NCBI GenBank assembly: GCA_036501145.1
Contig: DASYAV010000117.1
Coordinates: 35,845-99,844, forward strand
Direction of reading: 5' to 3'
DNA: 64,000 bases
Origin: PALSA-505 sp036501145
Lineage (GTDB): Bacteria > Actinomycetota > Actinomycetes > Streptosporangiales > Streptosporangiaceae
Below the pieces are notes generated by a model. The model had not been told where the DNA came from. It did no database searches and saw only the letters and a program-made list of their open reading frames with translations. A program made the position numbers and the translations under genes. Of this stretch, positions 15,802-25,440 are shown in pieces (positions within the stretch are counted from its first letter, which is position 1; each line of letters opens with the position of its first letter).

Positions 15802-17349
15802 ATGAGCGAAACAGACCTCGCGGAGGTGTGGGCCCGCTCGCTTGATGACCTGAACGGCATGCAACTCGAGGCGCACCAGCGCGCCTGGCTCAAGCTCACC
15901 AGGCCGCTCGGCCTGGTGGAGAACACGGCGCTGATCGCCACGCCCAACGAGTTCGTCAAGGAGCAGCTGGAGACCCGGCTGCGGACGCTGATCACGCACG
16001 CGCTGTCCCGGGAGCTCGGCCGGAGCATCCAGCTCGCGGTGACCGTCGATCCGGCCGCGGACGTGCCGCCGGCGGCCGGCCCTGACCCGGCGGAAGGCGC
16101 CGGCCAGGGTGGGCCGCCGGCCGGCGGGGGCACACAGGCCCGCCCGCACCACCCGGGCGCGGGCCCGGCGGGCCCGGACGAGCTGCCGGCCGGCCAGCCC
16201 GCGGCGGCCCCGGACACCGGCCCGGCCCAGCCGGGCGGCCTCGGCGGCATTCCGGTGGGCCAGCCGAAGCCGATCCGCCAGGGCGGCGGGGGTCACGTGC
16301 CCAGGCCCGCGGCCGCCCGGCTGAACCCCAAGTACACGTTCGAGACGTTCGTCATCGGGTCCAGCAACCGGTTCGCCCACGCGGCCGCGGTCGCGGTGGC
16401 CGAGGCGCCCGCCAAGGCGTACAACCCGCTGTTCATCTACGGCGACTCGGGGCTGGGCAAGACCCACCTGCTGCACGCCATCGGCCACTACGCGCAGAGC
16501 TTCTACCAGGGCGTCAAGGTGCGCTACGTGAGCTCGGAAGAGTTCACCAACGACTTCATCAACATGATCAGGGACGGCAAGCAGGACGGGTTCCGCCGCC
16601 GCTACCGCGACGTGGACGTGCTGCTGGTGGACGACATCCAGTTCCTGGAGAACAAGGAAGGGACCCAGGAGGAGTTCTTCCACACCTTCAACACGCTGCA
16701 CAACGCCAGCAAACAGATCGTCATCTCCAGCGACCGCGCCCCCAAGCGCCTGGTCACGCTGGAGGACAGGCTGCGCAGCCGGTTCGAGTGGGGCCTGCTC
16801 ACCGACGTGCAGCCGCCCGAGCTGGAAACCCGGATCGCCATCCTGCGCAAGAAGGCCATCCAGGAGGGGCTCAACGCGCCGCCCGAGGTGCTGGAGTACA
16901 TCGCCAGCCGGATCTCCACCAACATCCGCGAGCTCGAGGGCGCGCTGATCAGGGTGACCGCGTTCGCCAGCCTGAACCGGCAATCGGTCGATCTGCAGCT
17001 GGCCGAGATCGTGCTGAAAGACCTCATCCCCGAGGACCAGGGCCCGCAGATCACGGCCACCACGATTATGGGCCAGACGGCGTCGTATTTCGGGCTGTCC
17101 ATTGACGACCTTTGCGGCTCGTCCCGTTCCCGGGTGCTGGCCACGGCGCGGCAGATCGCCATGTACCTATGCCGCGAACTCACCGATCTGTCGCTGCCGA
17201 AAATTGGCCAGCAGTTCGGCAACCGGGACCATACGACGGTCATGTATGCAGACCGGAAGATTCGTTCGCTCATGGCGGAACGCCGGTCGATCTACAACCA
17301 GGTGACCGAGCTGACCAACCGCATCAAGCAGCAGGCCCGATCTGGATGA
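15802..17349 (+). CDS. dnaA: Chromosomal replication initiator DnaA
   Basis: Protein of 515 residues. Domain I is SETDLAEVWARSLDDLNG through about residue 85. A long Pro/Gly-rich linker (about 90-170) is typical of actinobacteria. The AAA+ domain has Walker A GDSGLGKTH and Walker B VDVLLVDDIQFLE, with a C-terminal DNA-binding domain containing GNRDHTTVMYADRKI. It melts oriC and loads the replicative helicase. ATG 15802 is chosen from GAGGTG upstream and the conserved N-terminus. Confidence 0.97.
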   Translation: MSETDLAEVWARSLDDLNGMQLEAHQRAWLKLTRPLGLVENTALIATPNEFVKEQLETRLRTLITHALSRELGRSIQLAVTVDPAADVPPAAGPDPAEGAGQGGPPAGGGTQARPHHPGAGPAGPDELPAGQPAAAPDTGPAQPGGLGGIPVGQPKPIRQGGGGHVPRPAAARLNPKYTFETFVIGSSNRFAHAAAVAVAEAPAKAYNPLFIYGDSGLGKTHLLHAIGHYAQSFYQGVKVRYVSSEEFTNDFINMIRDGKQDGFRRRYRDVDVLLVDDIQFLENKEGTQEEFFHTFNTLHNASKQIVISSDRAPKRLVTLEDRLRSRFEWGLLTDVQPPELETRIAILRKKAIQEGLNAPPEVLEYIASRISTNIRELEGALIRVTAFASLNRQSVDLQLAEIVLKDLIPEDQGPQITATTIMGQTASYFGLSIDDLCGSSRSRVLATARQIAMYLCRELTDLSLPKIGQQFGNRDHTTVMYADRKIRSLMAERRSIYNQVTELTNRIKQQARSG

Positions 17350-17800
17350 ACAGACGGAAACAGCCGGGTGGCGGGCCCGCTAACCAGCGTAAATCGTTTC
17401 GCGGCAGGCATTCAGAGCACACAGCCTGTGGACAACTCTGGGGAAAAGTTCGGGGCAACCGGCGGACAACCGGGCAGACTCGGGGGAGAACACAAGAAGA
17501 ATCGGTGGGCGACGGCGCGTTGCCCACAGCCAGACAATGCCGGCCGGGCCGCTTCACACAGGCCCTGTGGACGCAGGATCGCGGTGCTGCCTGGGCCGAT
17601 GGCAGTTGTCCCCACCATCCACCGTGCCTACTGCGACTACGTTTCCTTGTTATTCAAAGAGCTAAACAACCAACAGAGGGTGCGTGGCGGGGCGGTCGAT
17701 CCGCGCAACCTCGGCTCCGGCCCGGGATCATGGGCTGTCAGCACCCACTTACCCAGAGCGATCAACACCTACACATGCAGCGGACAGGAGGCGGCTCGCC
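17350..17800. other. Origin of replication oriC (dnaA-dnaN interval)
   Basis: 451 bases without a gene. DnaA-box-like sites are TGTGGACAA at 17427-17435 (a perfect TTGTCCACA on the other strand), TTGCCCACA at 17520-17528, TGTGGACGC at 17566-17574 and TTGTCCCCA at 17606-17614. An AT-richer stretch at about 17641-17675, including TTGTTATTCAAAG, is a candidate unwinding element. Position and box content match actinobacterial oriC. The number of boxes is lower than in Streptomyces, though weak boxes may be missed. Confidence 0.85.
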
Positions 17801-18925
17801 GTGAGATTCCAGGTAGAGCGCGATGTGCTGGCCGAGGCCGTGGCGTGGACAGCGCGGGCACTGCCGGCCAGGCCGGCGCTCCCGGTGCTGGCCGGCATGC
17901 GGCTGCAGGCGGGCGAGGAGCTCACGCTTTCCAGCTTTGACTATGACGTTTCCGCCCAGGCGACCCTGCCGGTCGCGGCCGACGAGGTGGGCGAGGTACT
18001 GGTCTCGGGCCGGCTGCTGGCCGAGATCACCCGGAGCCTGCCGCCGCGCCAGGTGGAATTCGCCACCGACGGCTCACGCACCGTTGTCACCTGTGGCAGC
18101 GCGAACTTCTCGCTGCTCATGCTGCCGTCTGACGACTACCCGGCGCTGCCGGACATGCCACCGTCGGTCGGCACCGTGGAAAGCGACGTGTTCGCGGCCG
18201 CGGTGAGCCAGGTGGCCGCGGCCGCGGGCCGGGACGACACGCTGCCGGCGCTGACCGGTGTGCGCGCCGAGATCGAGGGTGACCGGCTGACCCTGGTCGC
18301 CACCGACCGGTACCGGCTGGCCGTGCGCGAGCTGCGCTGGAACCCGGCCAGCGCGGACCTGAACGCGGCCGTGCTGGTGCCGGGCAAGGCGCTGGCTGAC
18401 ACCGCCCGGGCGCTGACCGCGGGCGCCGAGGTGTCCATCGCGCTGGCGCTGCCCGGCGACAGCGGGGACGGGATGATCGGCTTCGACGGCGGCGGCAGGC
18501 GGGCCACCACCCGGCTGCTCGGCGGGGAGTTCCCGCGCTACCAGGCGCTGCTGCCCGACCAGGTGAACGCCACCGCCGAACTGCCGGTTGCGTCGCTGGC
18601 CGAGTCGGTCAAGCGGGTCGCGCTGGTGGCCGAGCGGAACACCCCGGTCCGGCTGTCGTTCAGCACCGGCCAGCTGCTGCTCGAGGCCGGCACCGGCGAC
18701 GAGGCGCAGGCCACCGAGACGCTCGAGGCCAGCTTCGACGGCGACGACATCCAGATCGCGTTCAACCCGACCTACCTGCTGGACGGTCTCACGGTGATCG
18801 ACTCCGACGTGGTCCGGATCTCGTTCACCGCCCCGGCCAAGCCGGCCGTGATCACCGGCAAGCCGGACGGCGACCAGGCGCCGGACTACCGCTACCTGCT
18901 GATGCCGATCCGCCTGGGCAGCTGA
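17801..18925 (+). CDS. dnaN: DNA polymerase III beta subunit (sliding clamp)
   Basis: Protein of 374 residues forming the ring clamp that holds polymerase on DNA. It begins RFQVERDVLAEAVAWTARAL, and contains LTGVRAEIEGDRLTLVATDRYRLAV in the middle domain and a C-terminal end YRYLLMPIRLG (clamp M-P-[VI]-R-L). AGGAGG lies about ten bases before GTG 17801. It is followed by recF after 42 bases. Confidence 0.97.
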   Translation: MRFQVERDVLAEAVAWTARALPARPALPVLAGMRLQAGEELTLSSFDYDVSAQATLPVAADEVGEVLVSGRLLAEITRSLPPRQVEFATDGSRTVVTCGSANFSLLMLPSDDYPALPDMPPSVGTVESDVFAAAVSQVAAAAGRDDTLPALTGVRAEIEGDRLTLVATDRYRLAVRELRWNPASADLNAAVLVPGKALADTARALTAGAEVSIALALPGDSGDGMIGFDGGGRRATTRLLGGEFPRYQALLPDQVNATAELPVASLAESVKRVALVAERNTPVRLSFSTGQLLLEAGTGDEAQATETLEASFDGDDIQIAFNPTYLLDGLTVIDSDVVRISFTAPAKPAVITGKPDGDQAPDYRYLLMPIRLGS

Positions 18926-18967
18926 CACTGGGCAGCTGACCGCGGCCGGCGCAGTAGCGTACATCGT

Positions 18968-20137
18968 GTGTACCTGAACCGGCTGGCGCTGACCGACTTC
19001 CGGTGTTACGCCAGCACCGATCTCGAGCTGGCGCCGGGGGTGACCGCCTTCACCGGCGCCAACGGCCAGGGCAAGACGAACCTGGTCGAGGCGGTCGGCT
19101 ACGTCGCCACGCTGGGCAGCCACCGGGTCGCCACGGACGCGCCGCTGGTGCGCAGCGGGGCCGACCGGGCCGTCGTGCGGGCCGGGGTGACCGCGGCCGG
19201 GCGCAGTCTGCTGGTCGAGATCGAGATCAACCCGTCGCGGGCCAACCGGGCCAGGCTCAACCGGGCACCGGTGCAGCGGCCCCGGCAGATCCTCGGCGCG
19301 GTGCGCGCCGTGCTGTTCGCCCCCGAGGACCTGGCCCTGGTCAAGGGCGACCCCGGGGAGCGCCGCCGGTACCTGGATGACCTGCTGGTCCAGTCCGCGC
19401 CGCGGCTCGCCGGCGTGCGCGCCGACTACGACCGGGTGGTGCGGCAGCGGACCGCGCTGCTCAAGTCGGCCAAGTCCCGGCCGCCGGGCAACCGGCCGAT
19501 GCTGGACGCCCTGGAGGTCTGGGACGATCAGCTGGTGCGCATCGGCGCCGAGCTGATGGCCGCCCGGCTCGAGATGGCCGGCGCGCTCCGCCCGCTCACC
19601 GTCAAGGCCTACGCGGCGGTGGCCGGCGACGAGAGCGCCGTCGAGGTCATCTACCGGGCCGCGCACCTCAAGCGGGCCGGGCTGCCCCCGGACGAGCCCG
19701 CGCCGGACGCCGCCCAGCTGGCCGCCGGGATGCGGGAAGCGCTGGCCACCCTGCGCACCGCGGAGGTCGAGCGCGGCGTCTGCCTGGTCGGCCCGCACCG
19801 CGACGAGCTGGAGCTGCGCATCGGCGAGCTGCCCGCCCGCGGTTACGCCAGCCACGGCGAATCCTGGTCCCTGGCGCTCGCGCTGCGGCTGGCCGGCTAC
19901 GAGTTGCTCCGCACGGCCGGCTGGGCCGGGGCCGGCGAGCCGGGCGGCGGCGACCCGGTGCTGCTGCTCGACGACGTGTTCGCCGAGCTGGACGACCAGC
20001 GCAGGGAGCGGCTGGCCACGCTGGCCGCCGAGGCCGAGCAGGTGCTGGTCACCGCGGCCGTGCCCGCGGATCTGCCCGCGGTGCTGCGGGCGGTCAGGTT
20101 TGATGTCAGTGAGGGGGTGGTCAGCCGTGCCGGATGA
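18968..20137 (+). CDS. recF: DNA replication and repair protein RecF
   Basis: Protein of 389 residues of the RecF/SMC-like ABC ATPase family, loading RecA at single-strand gaps. It shows YLNRLALTDFRCYASTDLEL, Walker A FTGANGQGKTNLVEA, the ABC signature near YASHGESWSLALALRLA, and Walker B PVLLLDDVFAELD. The GTG start at 18968 gives the family N-terminus. Its end overlaps the DUF721 gene by 11 bases. Confidence 0.96.
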   Translation: MYLNRLALTDFRCYASTDLELAPGVTAFTGANGQGKTNLVEAVGYVATLGSHRVATDAPLVRSGADRAVVRAGVTAAGRSLLVEIEINPSRANRARLNRAPVQRPRQILGAVRAVLFAPEDLALVKGDPGERRRYLDDLLVQSAPRLAGVRADYDRVVRQRTALLKSAKSRPPGNRPMLDALEVWDDQLVRIGAELMAARLEMAGALRPLTVKAYAAVAGDESAVEVIYRAAHLKRAGLPPDEPAPDAAQLAAGMREALATLRTAEVERGVCLVGPHRDELELRIGELPARGYASHGESWSLALALRLAGYELLRTAGWAGAGEPGGGDPVLLLDDVFAELDDQRRERLATLAAEAEQVLVTAAVPADLPAVLRAVRFDVSEGVVSRAG

Positions 20138-20657
20138 CGCGGAGCGCCGGCTCGCCAGCGCGCGCGAGGCCCTGGCCGATGCGATGGACGACGCCCGCTC
20201 GCGGGGGGCCAGGCCAGGCGCCAGCCGTCCAGGATCAAATAATCCTGATGAACGGCTGCGCCAACCCGCGGCGCCGCCCGGCAGGCGCCGGCCGACGGCC
20301 GACGACCCCCAGCCGCTCGGGGACGCGATCCGCAAGCTGCTGGCCGAGCGCGGCTGGCAGCGGCAGGCGGCCGTCGGATCCGCGTTCGGCCGCTGGGCGG
20401 AGATCGTCGGGCCGGAACTGGCCGCGCACGCCCGGCCGGAGGGGCTCACCGACGGCGAGCTCGTGGTGGCCGCGGATTCGACCGCGTGGGCCACCCAGCT
20501 GCGGCTGCTGGCCAGCACGCTGGTGCGGCGGCTGAACGCCGAGCTCGGCGACGGTACCGTAAAACGGGTCAAAGTACGCGGGCCCGCGGGCCCGCCCCGC
20601 ACCCCCGGCGCCTGGCGGGCCCGGGGCGGCCGAGGGCCGCGCGACACCTACGGCTGA
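20127..20657 (+). CDS. DUF721 (DciA-like) protein
   Basis: Protein of 176 residues corresponding to the small gene between recF and gyrB in mycobacteria and streptomycetes. The DUF721 core is LGDAIRKLLAERGWQRQAAV and then GRWAEIVGPELAAHARPEGL followed by LVVAADSTAWATQLRLLAS. DciA proteins load or regulate the DnaB helicase where DnaC is missing. The tail is rich in Pro, Gly and Arg. GTG 20127 is preferred with GAGGGGG upstream; GTG 20109 is also in frame. Confidence 0.9.
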   Translation: MPDDAERRLASAREALADAMDDARSRGARPGASRPGSNNPDERLRQPAAPPGRRRPTADDPQPLGDAIRKLLAERGWQRQAAVGSAFGRWAEIVGPELAAHARPEGLTDGELVVAADSTAWATQLRLLASTLVRRLNAELGDGTVKRVKVRGPAGPPRTPGAWRARGGRGPRDTYG

Positions 20658-20763
20658 ACACGCCCAGGCTTGACGTACCCGCAGGTAAAATAGGAACTGT
20701 ACCGGGCTTATGACGCTGGGGCCCGCGCGTGCTTTTTTACCCGGCGGGAGGGATTGCGGAACC

Positions 20764-22698
20764 TTGTCCTACGACGCACGTTCGATCACCGTCCTTGAAG
20801 GACTTGAGGCGGTTCGCAAGCGGCCCGGCATGTACATCGGCTCCACCGGCGAGCGCGGCCTGCACCACCTCGTCCAGGAGGTCGTTGACAACTCGGTGGA
20901 CGAGGCGCTGGCCGGGGCGGCCGACGCGATCGACGTCACCCTGCTGCCCGACGGCGGCGTGCGGGTGCGCGACAACGGCCGCGGCATCCCGGTGGACGAG
21001 CATCCGGTGGAGCACCGCCCCGCGGTCGAGGTCATCCACACCACGCTGCACGCAGGCGGCAAGTTCGACAGCCAGTCCTATGCGGTGTCCGGCGGCCTGC
21101 ACGGCGTCGGCGTGTCGGTGGTCAACGCGCTGTCCAGCCGGCTCGACGTGGAGGTGCGGCGGGAGGGGTTCGTCTGGCGGCAGTCGTATGAGAGGGGCGA
21201 CGCGGTCACCAAGGTGACCAAGGGCGAGGCCACCACCGAGACCGGCACCACCACCACGTTCTGGCCGGACGAGACGATCTTCGAGACCGTCGAGTGGAGC
21301 TTCGAGACGCTGTCCCGGCGGCTGCAGGAGATGGCCTTCCTCAACCGCGGGCTGCGGATCACGATGACCGACGAGCGTCCCGAGCACCGCAACGGCGAGC
21401 CGCACGCGGTCAGCTACTGCTACGAGGGCGGCATCGCCGACTTCGTCAGGTACCTGAACGCGTCCAAGGAGCCCGTGCACGGCTCGGTCATCGACTTCGG
21501 CGAGGACGGCGACGGCATCTCGGCCGAGATCGCCATGCAGTGGAACGCCTCCTACTCCGAGTCGGTGCACACCTTCGCCAACACGATCGGCACCACCGAG
21601 GGCGGCACCCACGAGGAGGGCTTCCGCGCCGCGCTGACCTACCTGGTCAACCGGTACGCCAGGGAGCAGAAGCTGCTGCGCGAGAAGGACGACAACCTCA
21701 CCGGCGAGGACGTGCGGGAGGGCCTGGCCGCGATCGTCTCGGTCAAGCTGTCCGAGCCGCAGTTCGAGGGCCAGACCAAGACCAAGCTGGGCAACACCGA
21801 GGCGAAGTCGTTCGTGCAGAAGGTCTGCAACGACCACCTGCGCGACTGGTTCGAGCGCAACCCGGGCGAGGCCAAGGACATCATCACCAAGGCCACCCAG
21901 GCCGCGCGGGCCCGGCTCGCGGCCAGGCGGGCCAGGGACCTGACCCGCAAGAGCCTGCTCGAGTCGTCCTCGCTGCCCGGCAAGCTGGCCGACTGCCAGT
22001 CCTCGGACCCGGCCCGCTGTGAGATCTACGTGGTCGAGGGCGACTCGGCCGGTGGCTCGGCCAAGGGCGGCCGGGACCCGATGTACCAGGCCATCCTGCC
22101 CATCCGCGGCAAGATCCTGAACGTGGAGAAGGCCCGGATCGACCGGGTGCTGAAGAACAACGAGGTCCAGGCCATGATCACGGCCCTGGGCACGGGCATC
22201 CACGACGAGTTCAACATCGAGAAACTCCGCTATTACAAGATCATCTTGATGGCGGACGCGGACGTGGACGGCCAGCACATCACCACGCTGCTGCTCACCC
22301 TGCTGTTCCGGTTCATGAAGCCGCTGCTTGAGAGCGGGCACGTGTACCTGGCCCAGCCGCCGCTCTACAAGATCAAGTGGGACGGCCGCGGGGTCGAGCC
22401 GGGCTACGCCTACTCCGACGCGGAGCGCGACCGGGTGATCGAGGCGGGGATCGCCGACGGCCGCAGGGATCCCAGGCCGCGGGACGGGGTGCAGCGGTAC
22501 AAGGGCCTCGGCGAGATGAACGCCAGCGAGCTGTGGGAGACCACGATGAACCCCGCGCACCGGGTGCTGCTGCAGATCACGGTGGATGACGCGGCTCAGG
22601 CCGACGAGCTGTTCACTGTGCTGATGGGCGAGGACGTGGAGTCGCGGCGCTCGTTCATCCAGCGCAACGCGAGGGACGTGCGGTTCCTCGACATCTAG
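20764..22698 (+). CDS. gyrB: DNA gyrase subunit B
   Basis: Type II topoisomerase ATPase subunit of 644 residues. Motifs are YDARSITVLEGLEAVRKRPG, the GHKL ATP site around VVDNSVDEALAG and RDNGRGIPVD, VSGGLHGVGVSVVNALS, and the TOPRIM motif EGDSAGGSAKGGRDP with DADVDGQHI. The start is most likely TTG 20764, which gives the conserved N-terminus behind GGGAGGG. An in-frame ATG at 20710 would add 18 unconserved residues. Confidence 0.96.
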   Translation: MSYDARSITVLEGLEAVRKRPGMYIGSTGERGLHHLVQEVVDNSVDEALAGAADAIDVTLLPDGGVRVRDNGRGIPVDEHPVEHRPAVEVIHTTLHAGGKFDSQSYAVSGGLHGVGVSVVNALSSRLDVEVRREGFVWRQSYERGDAVTKVTKGEATTETGTTTTFWPDETIFETVEWSFETLSRRLQEMAFLNRGLRITMTDERPEHRNGEPHAVSYCYEGGIADFVRYLNASKEPVHGSVIDFGEDGDGISAEIAMQWNASYSESVHTFANTIGTTEGGTHEEGFRAALTYLVNRYAREQKLLREKDDNLTGEDVREGLAAIVSVKLSEPQFEGQTKTKLGNTEAKSFVQKVCNDHLRDWFERNPGEAKDIITKATQAARARLAARRARDLTRKSLLESSSLPGKLADCQSSDPARCEIYVVEGDSAGGSAKGGRDPMYQAILPIRGKILNVEKARIDRVLKNNEVQAMITALGTGIHDEFNIEKLRYYKIILMADADVDGQHITTLLLTLLFRFMKPLLESGHVYLAQPPLYKIKWDGRGVEPGYAYSDAERDRVIEAGIADGRRDPRPRDGVQRYKGLGEMNASELWETTMNPAHRVLLQITVDDAAQADELFTVLMGEDVESRRSFIQRNARDVRFLDI

Positions 22699-22748
22699 CC
22701 GGGTGACGGGCGGCACCCACGCAAATCCCCTTGATTGCGGCAAAAACC

Positions 22749-22768
22749 TTAATACCCAGTTAATACCC
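22749..22768 (+). promoter_or_regulatory. AT-rich tandem repeat upstream of gyrA
   Basis: Two copies of TTAATACCC, at 22749-22757 and 22760-22768, are spaced 11 bases apart, about one helical turn. They lie in an AT-rich island that is conspicuous in this GC-rich sequence, 45-64 bases before the gyrA GTG. The block probably contains the gyrA promoter. A supercoiling-sensitive element or a regulator site is possible but unproven. Confidence 0.45.
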
Positions 22769-22812
22769 TGATACTTGACTACTCCAGGTATCGATGGCGG
22801 AAAGGCCAGGAC

Positions 22813-25440
22813 GTGACTGAGCTGGACACCGGCGCGGCGGCGGGCGGAGACCGCACCGAGCCCGTCGACATCCAGATCGAGATGCAGCGCAGCTACCTCG
22901 ACTACGCGATGTCGGTGATCGTCGGCCGCGCCCTGCCCGACGTGCGGGACGGCCTGAAGCCGGTGCACGTGCGCATCCTGTACGCGATGTACGACGGCGG
23001 CTTCCGGCCGGACCGGTCGTACTTCAAGTGTGCACGGGTGGTCGGCGAGGTGATGGGCACCTACCACCCGCACGGCGACAGTGCGATCTACGACGCGCTG
23101 GTCCGGCTGGCCCAGCCGTGGTCGATGCGCTACCCGCTGATCGACAGCCAGGGCAACTTCGGCTCGCCGGGCAACGACCCGCCGGCCGCCATGCGGTACA
23201 CCGAGTGCAAGCTCGCTCCGCTGGCCATGGAGATGCTGCGGGACATCGACACCAAGGCGGTCGTCGACTTCCGCGACAACTACGACGGCCGCTCCCAAGA
23301 GCCGATCGTGCTGCCCAGCCGGTTCCCGAATCTGCTGGTCAACGGTTCGGAGGGGATCGCGGTCGGCATGGCGACCAAGATTCCGCCGCACAACCTGCGC
23401 GAGGTCGGCGCCGGCGTCCGCTGGTACCTGGAGAACTTCGGGGCCTCCGACGAGGAGCTGCTCGACGCGCTGATGGAGCGGGTCAAGGGTCCGGACTTCC
23501 CCACCGCCGCGCAGATCGTCGGCCGCCGCGGCGTCAAGGAGGCCTACCGGACCGGCCGCGGCTCGATAACCATGCGCGCGGTGGTCGAGGTCGAGGAGGA
23601 CATCAAGGGCCGCACCTGCCTAGTCGCCACCGAGTTGCCTTACCAGGTCAACCCGGACAACCTCGCGCTGAAGATCGCCGAGCTGGTCAAGGACGGCCGG
23701 GTCAGCGGCATCGCCGACGTGCGCGACGAGTCCAGCAACCGGGCCGGGCAGCGGCTGGTCATCGTGCTCAAGCGGGACGCGGTGGCCAAGGTTGTGCTGA
23801 ACAACCTGTACAAGCACACCCAGCTGCAGGACACGTTCGGCGCCAACTTGCTCGCCCTGGTCGACGGCGTGCCGCGCACGCTGCGGCTGGACCAGATGGT
23901 CAGGTACTGGGTCGCGCACCAGATCGACGTCATCGTGCGGCGCACCCGCTACCTGCTCAGCAAGGCCCAGGAGCGGGCGCACATCCTGTCCGGCCTGCTC
24001 AAGGCGATCAATGCGATCGACGAGGTCATCGCGCTGATCCGGGCCAGCGCGTCGGCCGCCGAGGCGCAGCAGGGCCTGATGTCGCTCCTTGAGATCGACG
24101 AGATCCAGGCCCGCGCGATCCTCGACATGCAGCTGCGCAAGCTGGCCGCGCTCGAGCGGCAGCAGCTCATCGACGAGTACGACGAGCTGATGGCGAAGAT
24201 CGCCGACTACGAGGACATCCTGGCCCGGCCGGAGCGGCAGCGGCAGATCGTCCAGGACGAGCTGGCCGAGATCGTGGCCAAGTACGGCGACGAGCGGCGC
24301 ACGGAGATCATCGCCTACGAGGGCGACATGTCCGACGAGGACCTGATCGCCGAGGAGGACGTGGTCGTCACCATCACCCGGGGCGGCTACGCGAAGCGGA
24401 CCAAGACCGGCGAGTACCGGGCCCAGCGGCGCGGCGGCAAGGGGGTGCGCGGGGCGCAGTTGCGCGCCGACGACGTGGTCGGCCACTTCTTCGTGACCAC
24501 GACGCACCACTGGATCCTGTTCTTCACCAACAAGGGACGGGTGTACCGGGCCAAGGCCTACGAACTGCCGGACGCCGGGCGGGACGCCCGCGGCCAGCAC
24601 GTGGCCAACATGCTCGCCTTCCAGCCGGACGAGGAGATCGCGGAGGTACTTGCGCTCCGCGACTACGCCGTCGCGCCCTACCTGGTGCTGGCCACCAGGG
24701 AGGGCCTGGTGAAGAAGTCCCGGCTGACCGACTTCGACTCGCCGCGGACCGGCGGCATCATCGCCATCAGCCTGCGTGAAGACGACGAGGTGATCGCCGC
24801 CAAGCTGGTCTCCCCCGACGAGGACCTGCTGCTGCTGAGCAAGCACGCGCAGTCGATCAGGTTCCACGCCAGCGACGAGTCGCTGCGGCCGATGGGCCGG
24901 GTCACCTCCGGCGTGATCGGGATGCGGTTCGTCGATGGAGACGAGTTGCTGGATATGCACGTGGTGCGCGAGGGAGAAGATGTCCTCGTCGCTACGGAGG
25001 GTGGTTTTGCCAAGCGCACCCCGGCGGACCAGTATCCGCTACAGAATCGTGGGGGAAGGGGTGTCGTCACCGCGAGGATCGTGGACTCGCGGGGCGAACT
25101 GGTTGGCGCGCTGATGACCAGGCCGGACGACGAGGTGTTCGCCATCACGTCGGGCGGCGGGGTGATCAGGACTAGGGCCGGCGAGGTCAAGCTCTCCGGC
25201 AGGCAGACCATGGGGGTCCGGCTGATGAACCTGGGGCCGGGCGACAGCGTGGTCGCGATCGCCCGTAACGCGGAGTCACTCGAGGAAGCCGAGTCACTCG
25301 GGGAATCAGACGACGGAAACGGGGAAGCCGGACTGCCTGAGGTTGAGGCCGGACTGCCTGAGGTTGAGGCGGAGCCGTCCGAGGCCGAGGCCGGGCCGCC
25401 GGAGGGACAGGGCAACGATATGACCGATGGTGACGTCTAA
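22813..25440 (+). CDS. gyrA: DNA gyrase subunit A
   Basis: Protein of 875 residues. The breakage-reunion domain shows YLDYAMSVIVGRALPDVRDG, PHGDSAIYDALVRLAQPW and the catalytic tyrosine in PAAMRYTECKLAP. The beta-pinwheel C-terminal domain has the gyrase box QRRGGKGVRGAQ and repeated blades up to about 825. The last 50 residues are acidic and repeat GLPEVEA twice; this tail is not part of the gyrase fold. GTG 22813 is the start. DUF3566 begins in the stop codon (TAATG). Confidence 0.97.
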   Translation: MTELDTGAAAGGDRTEPVDIQIEMQRSYLDYAMSVIVGRALPDVRDGLKPVHVRILYAMYDGGFRPDRSYFKCARVVGEVMGTYHPHGDSAIYDALVRLAQPWSMRYPLIDSQGNFGSPGNDPPAAMRYTECKLAPLAMEMLRDIDTKAVVDFRDNYDGRSQEPIVLPSRFPNLLVNGSEGIAVGMATKIPPHNLREVGAGVRWYLENFGASDEELLDALMERVKGPDFPTAAQIVGRRGVKEAYRTGRGSITMRAVVEVEEDIKGRTCLVATELPYQVNPDNLALKIAELVKDGRVSGIADVRDESSNRAGQRLVIVLKRDAVAKVVLNNLYKHTQLQDTFGANLLALVDGVPRTLRLDQMVRYWVAHQIDVIVRRTRYLLSKAQERAHILSGLLKAINAIDEVIALIRASASAAEAQQGLMSLLEIDEIQARAILDMQLRKLAALERQQLIDEYDELMAKIADYEDILARPERQRQIVQDELAEIVAKYGDERRTEIIAYEGDMSDEDLIAEEDVVVTITRGGYAKRTKTGEYRAQRRGGKGVRGAQLRADDVVGHFFVTTTHHWILFFTNKGRVYRAKAYELPDAGRDARGQHVANMLAFQPDEEIAEVLALRDYAVAPYLVLATREGLVKKSRLTDFDSPRTGGIIAISLREDDEVIAAKLVSPDEDLLLLSKHAQSIRFHASDESLRPMGRVTSGVIGMRFVDGDELLDMHVVREGEDVLVATEGGFAKRTPADQYPLQNRGGRGVVTARIVDSRGELVGALMTRPDDEVFAITSGGGVIRTRAGEVKLSGRQTMGVRLMNLGPGDSVVAIARNAESLEEAESLGESDDGNGEAGLPEVEAGLPEVEAEPSEAEAGPPEGQGNDMTDGDV

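Noticed and set aside
18074..20647. An 857-codon minus-strand open frame across dnaN, recF and the DUF721 gene
   Set aside because: Shadow of three well-supported plus-strand genes; no motif, no ribosome site.
20737..23391. An 884-codon open frame on the minus strand across gyrB and the start of gyrA
   Set aside because: It is antisense to clear gyrase genes, and its composition is a GC-rich mirror of their codons without any protein motif.
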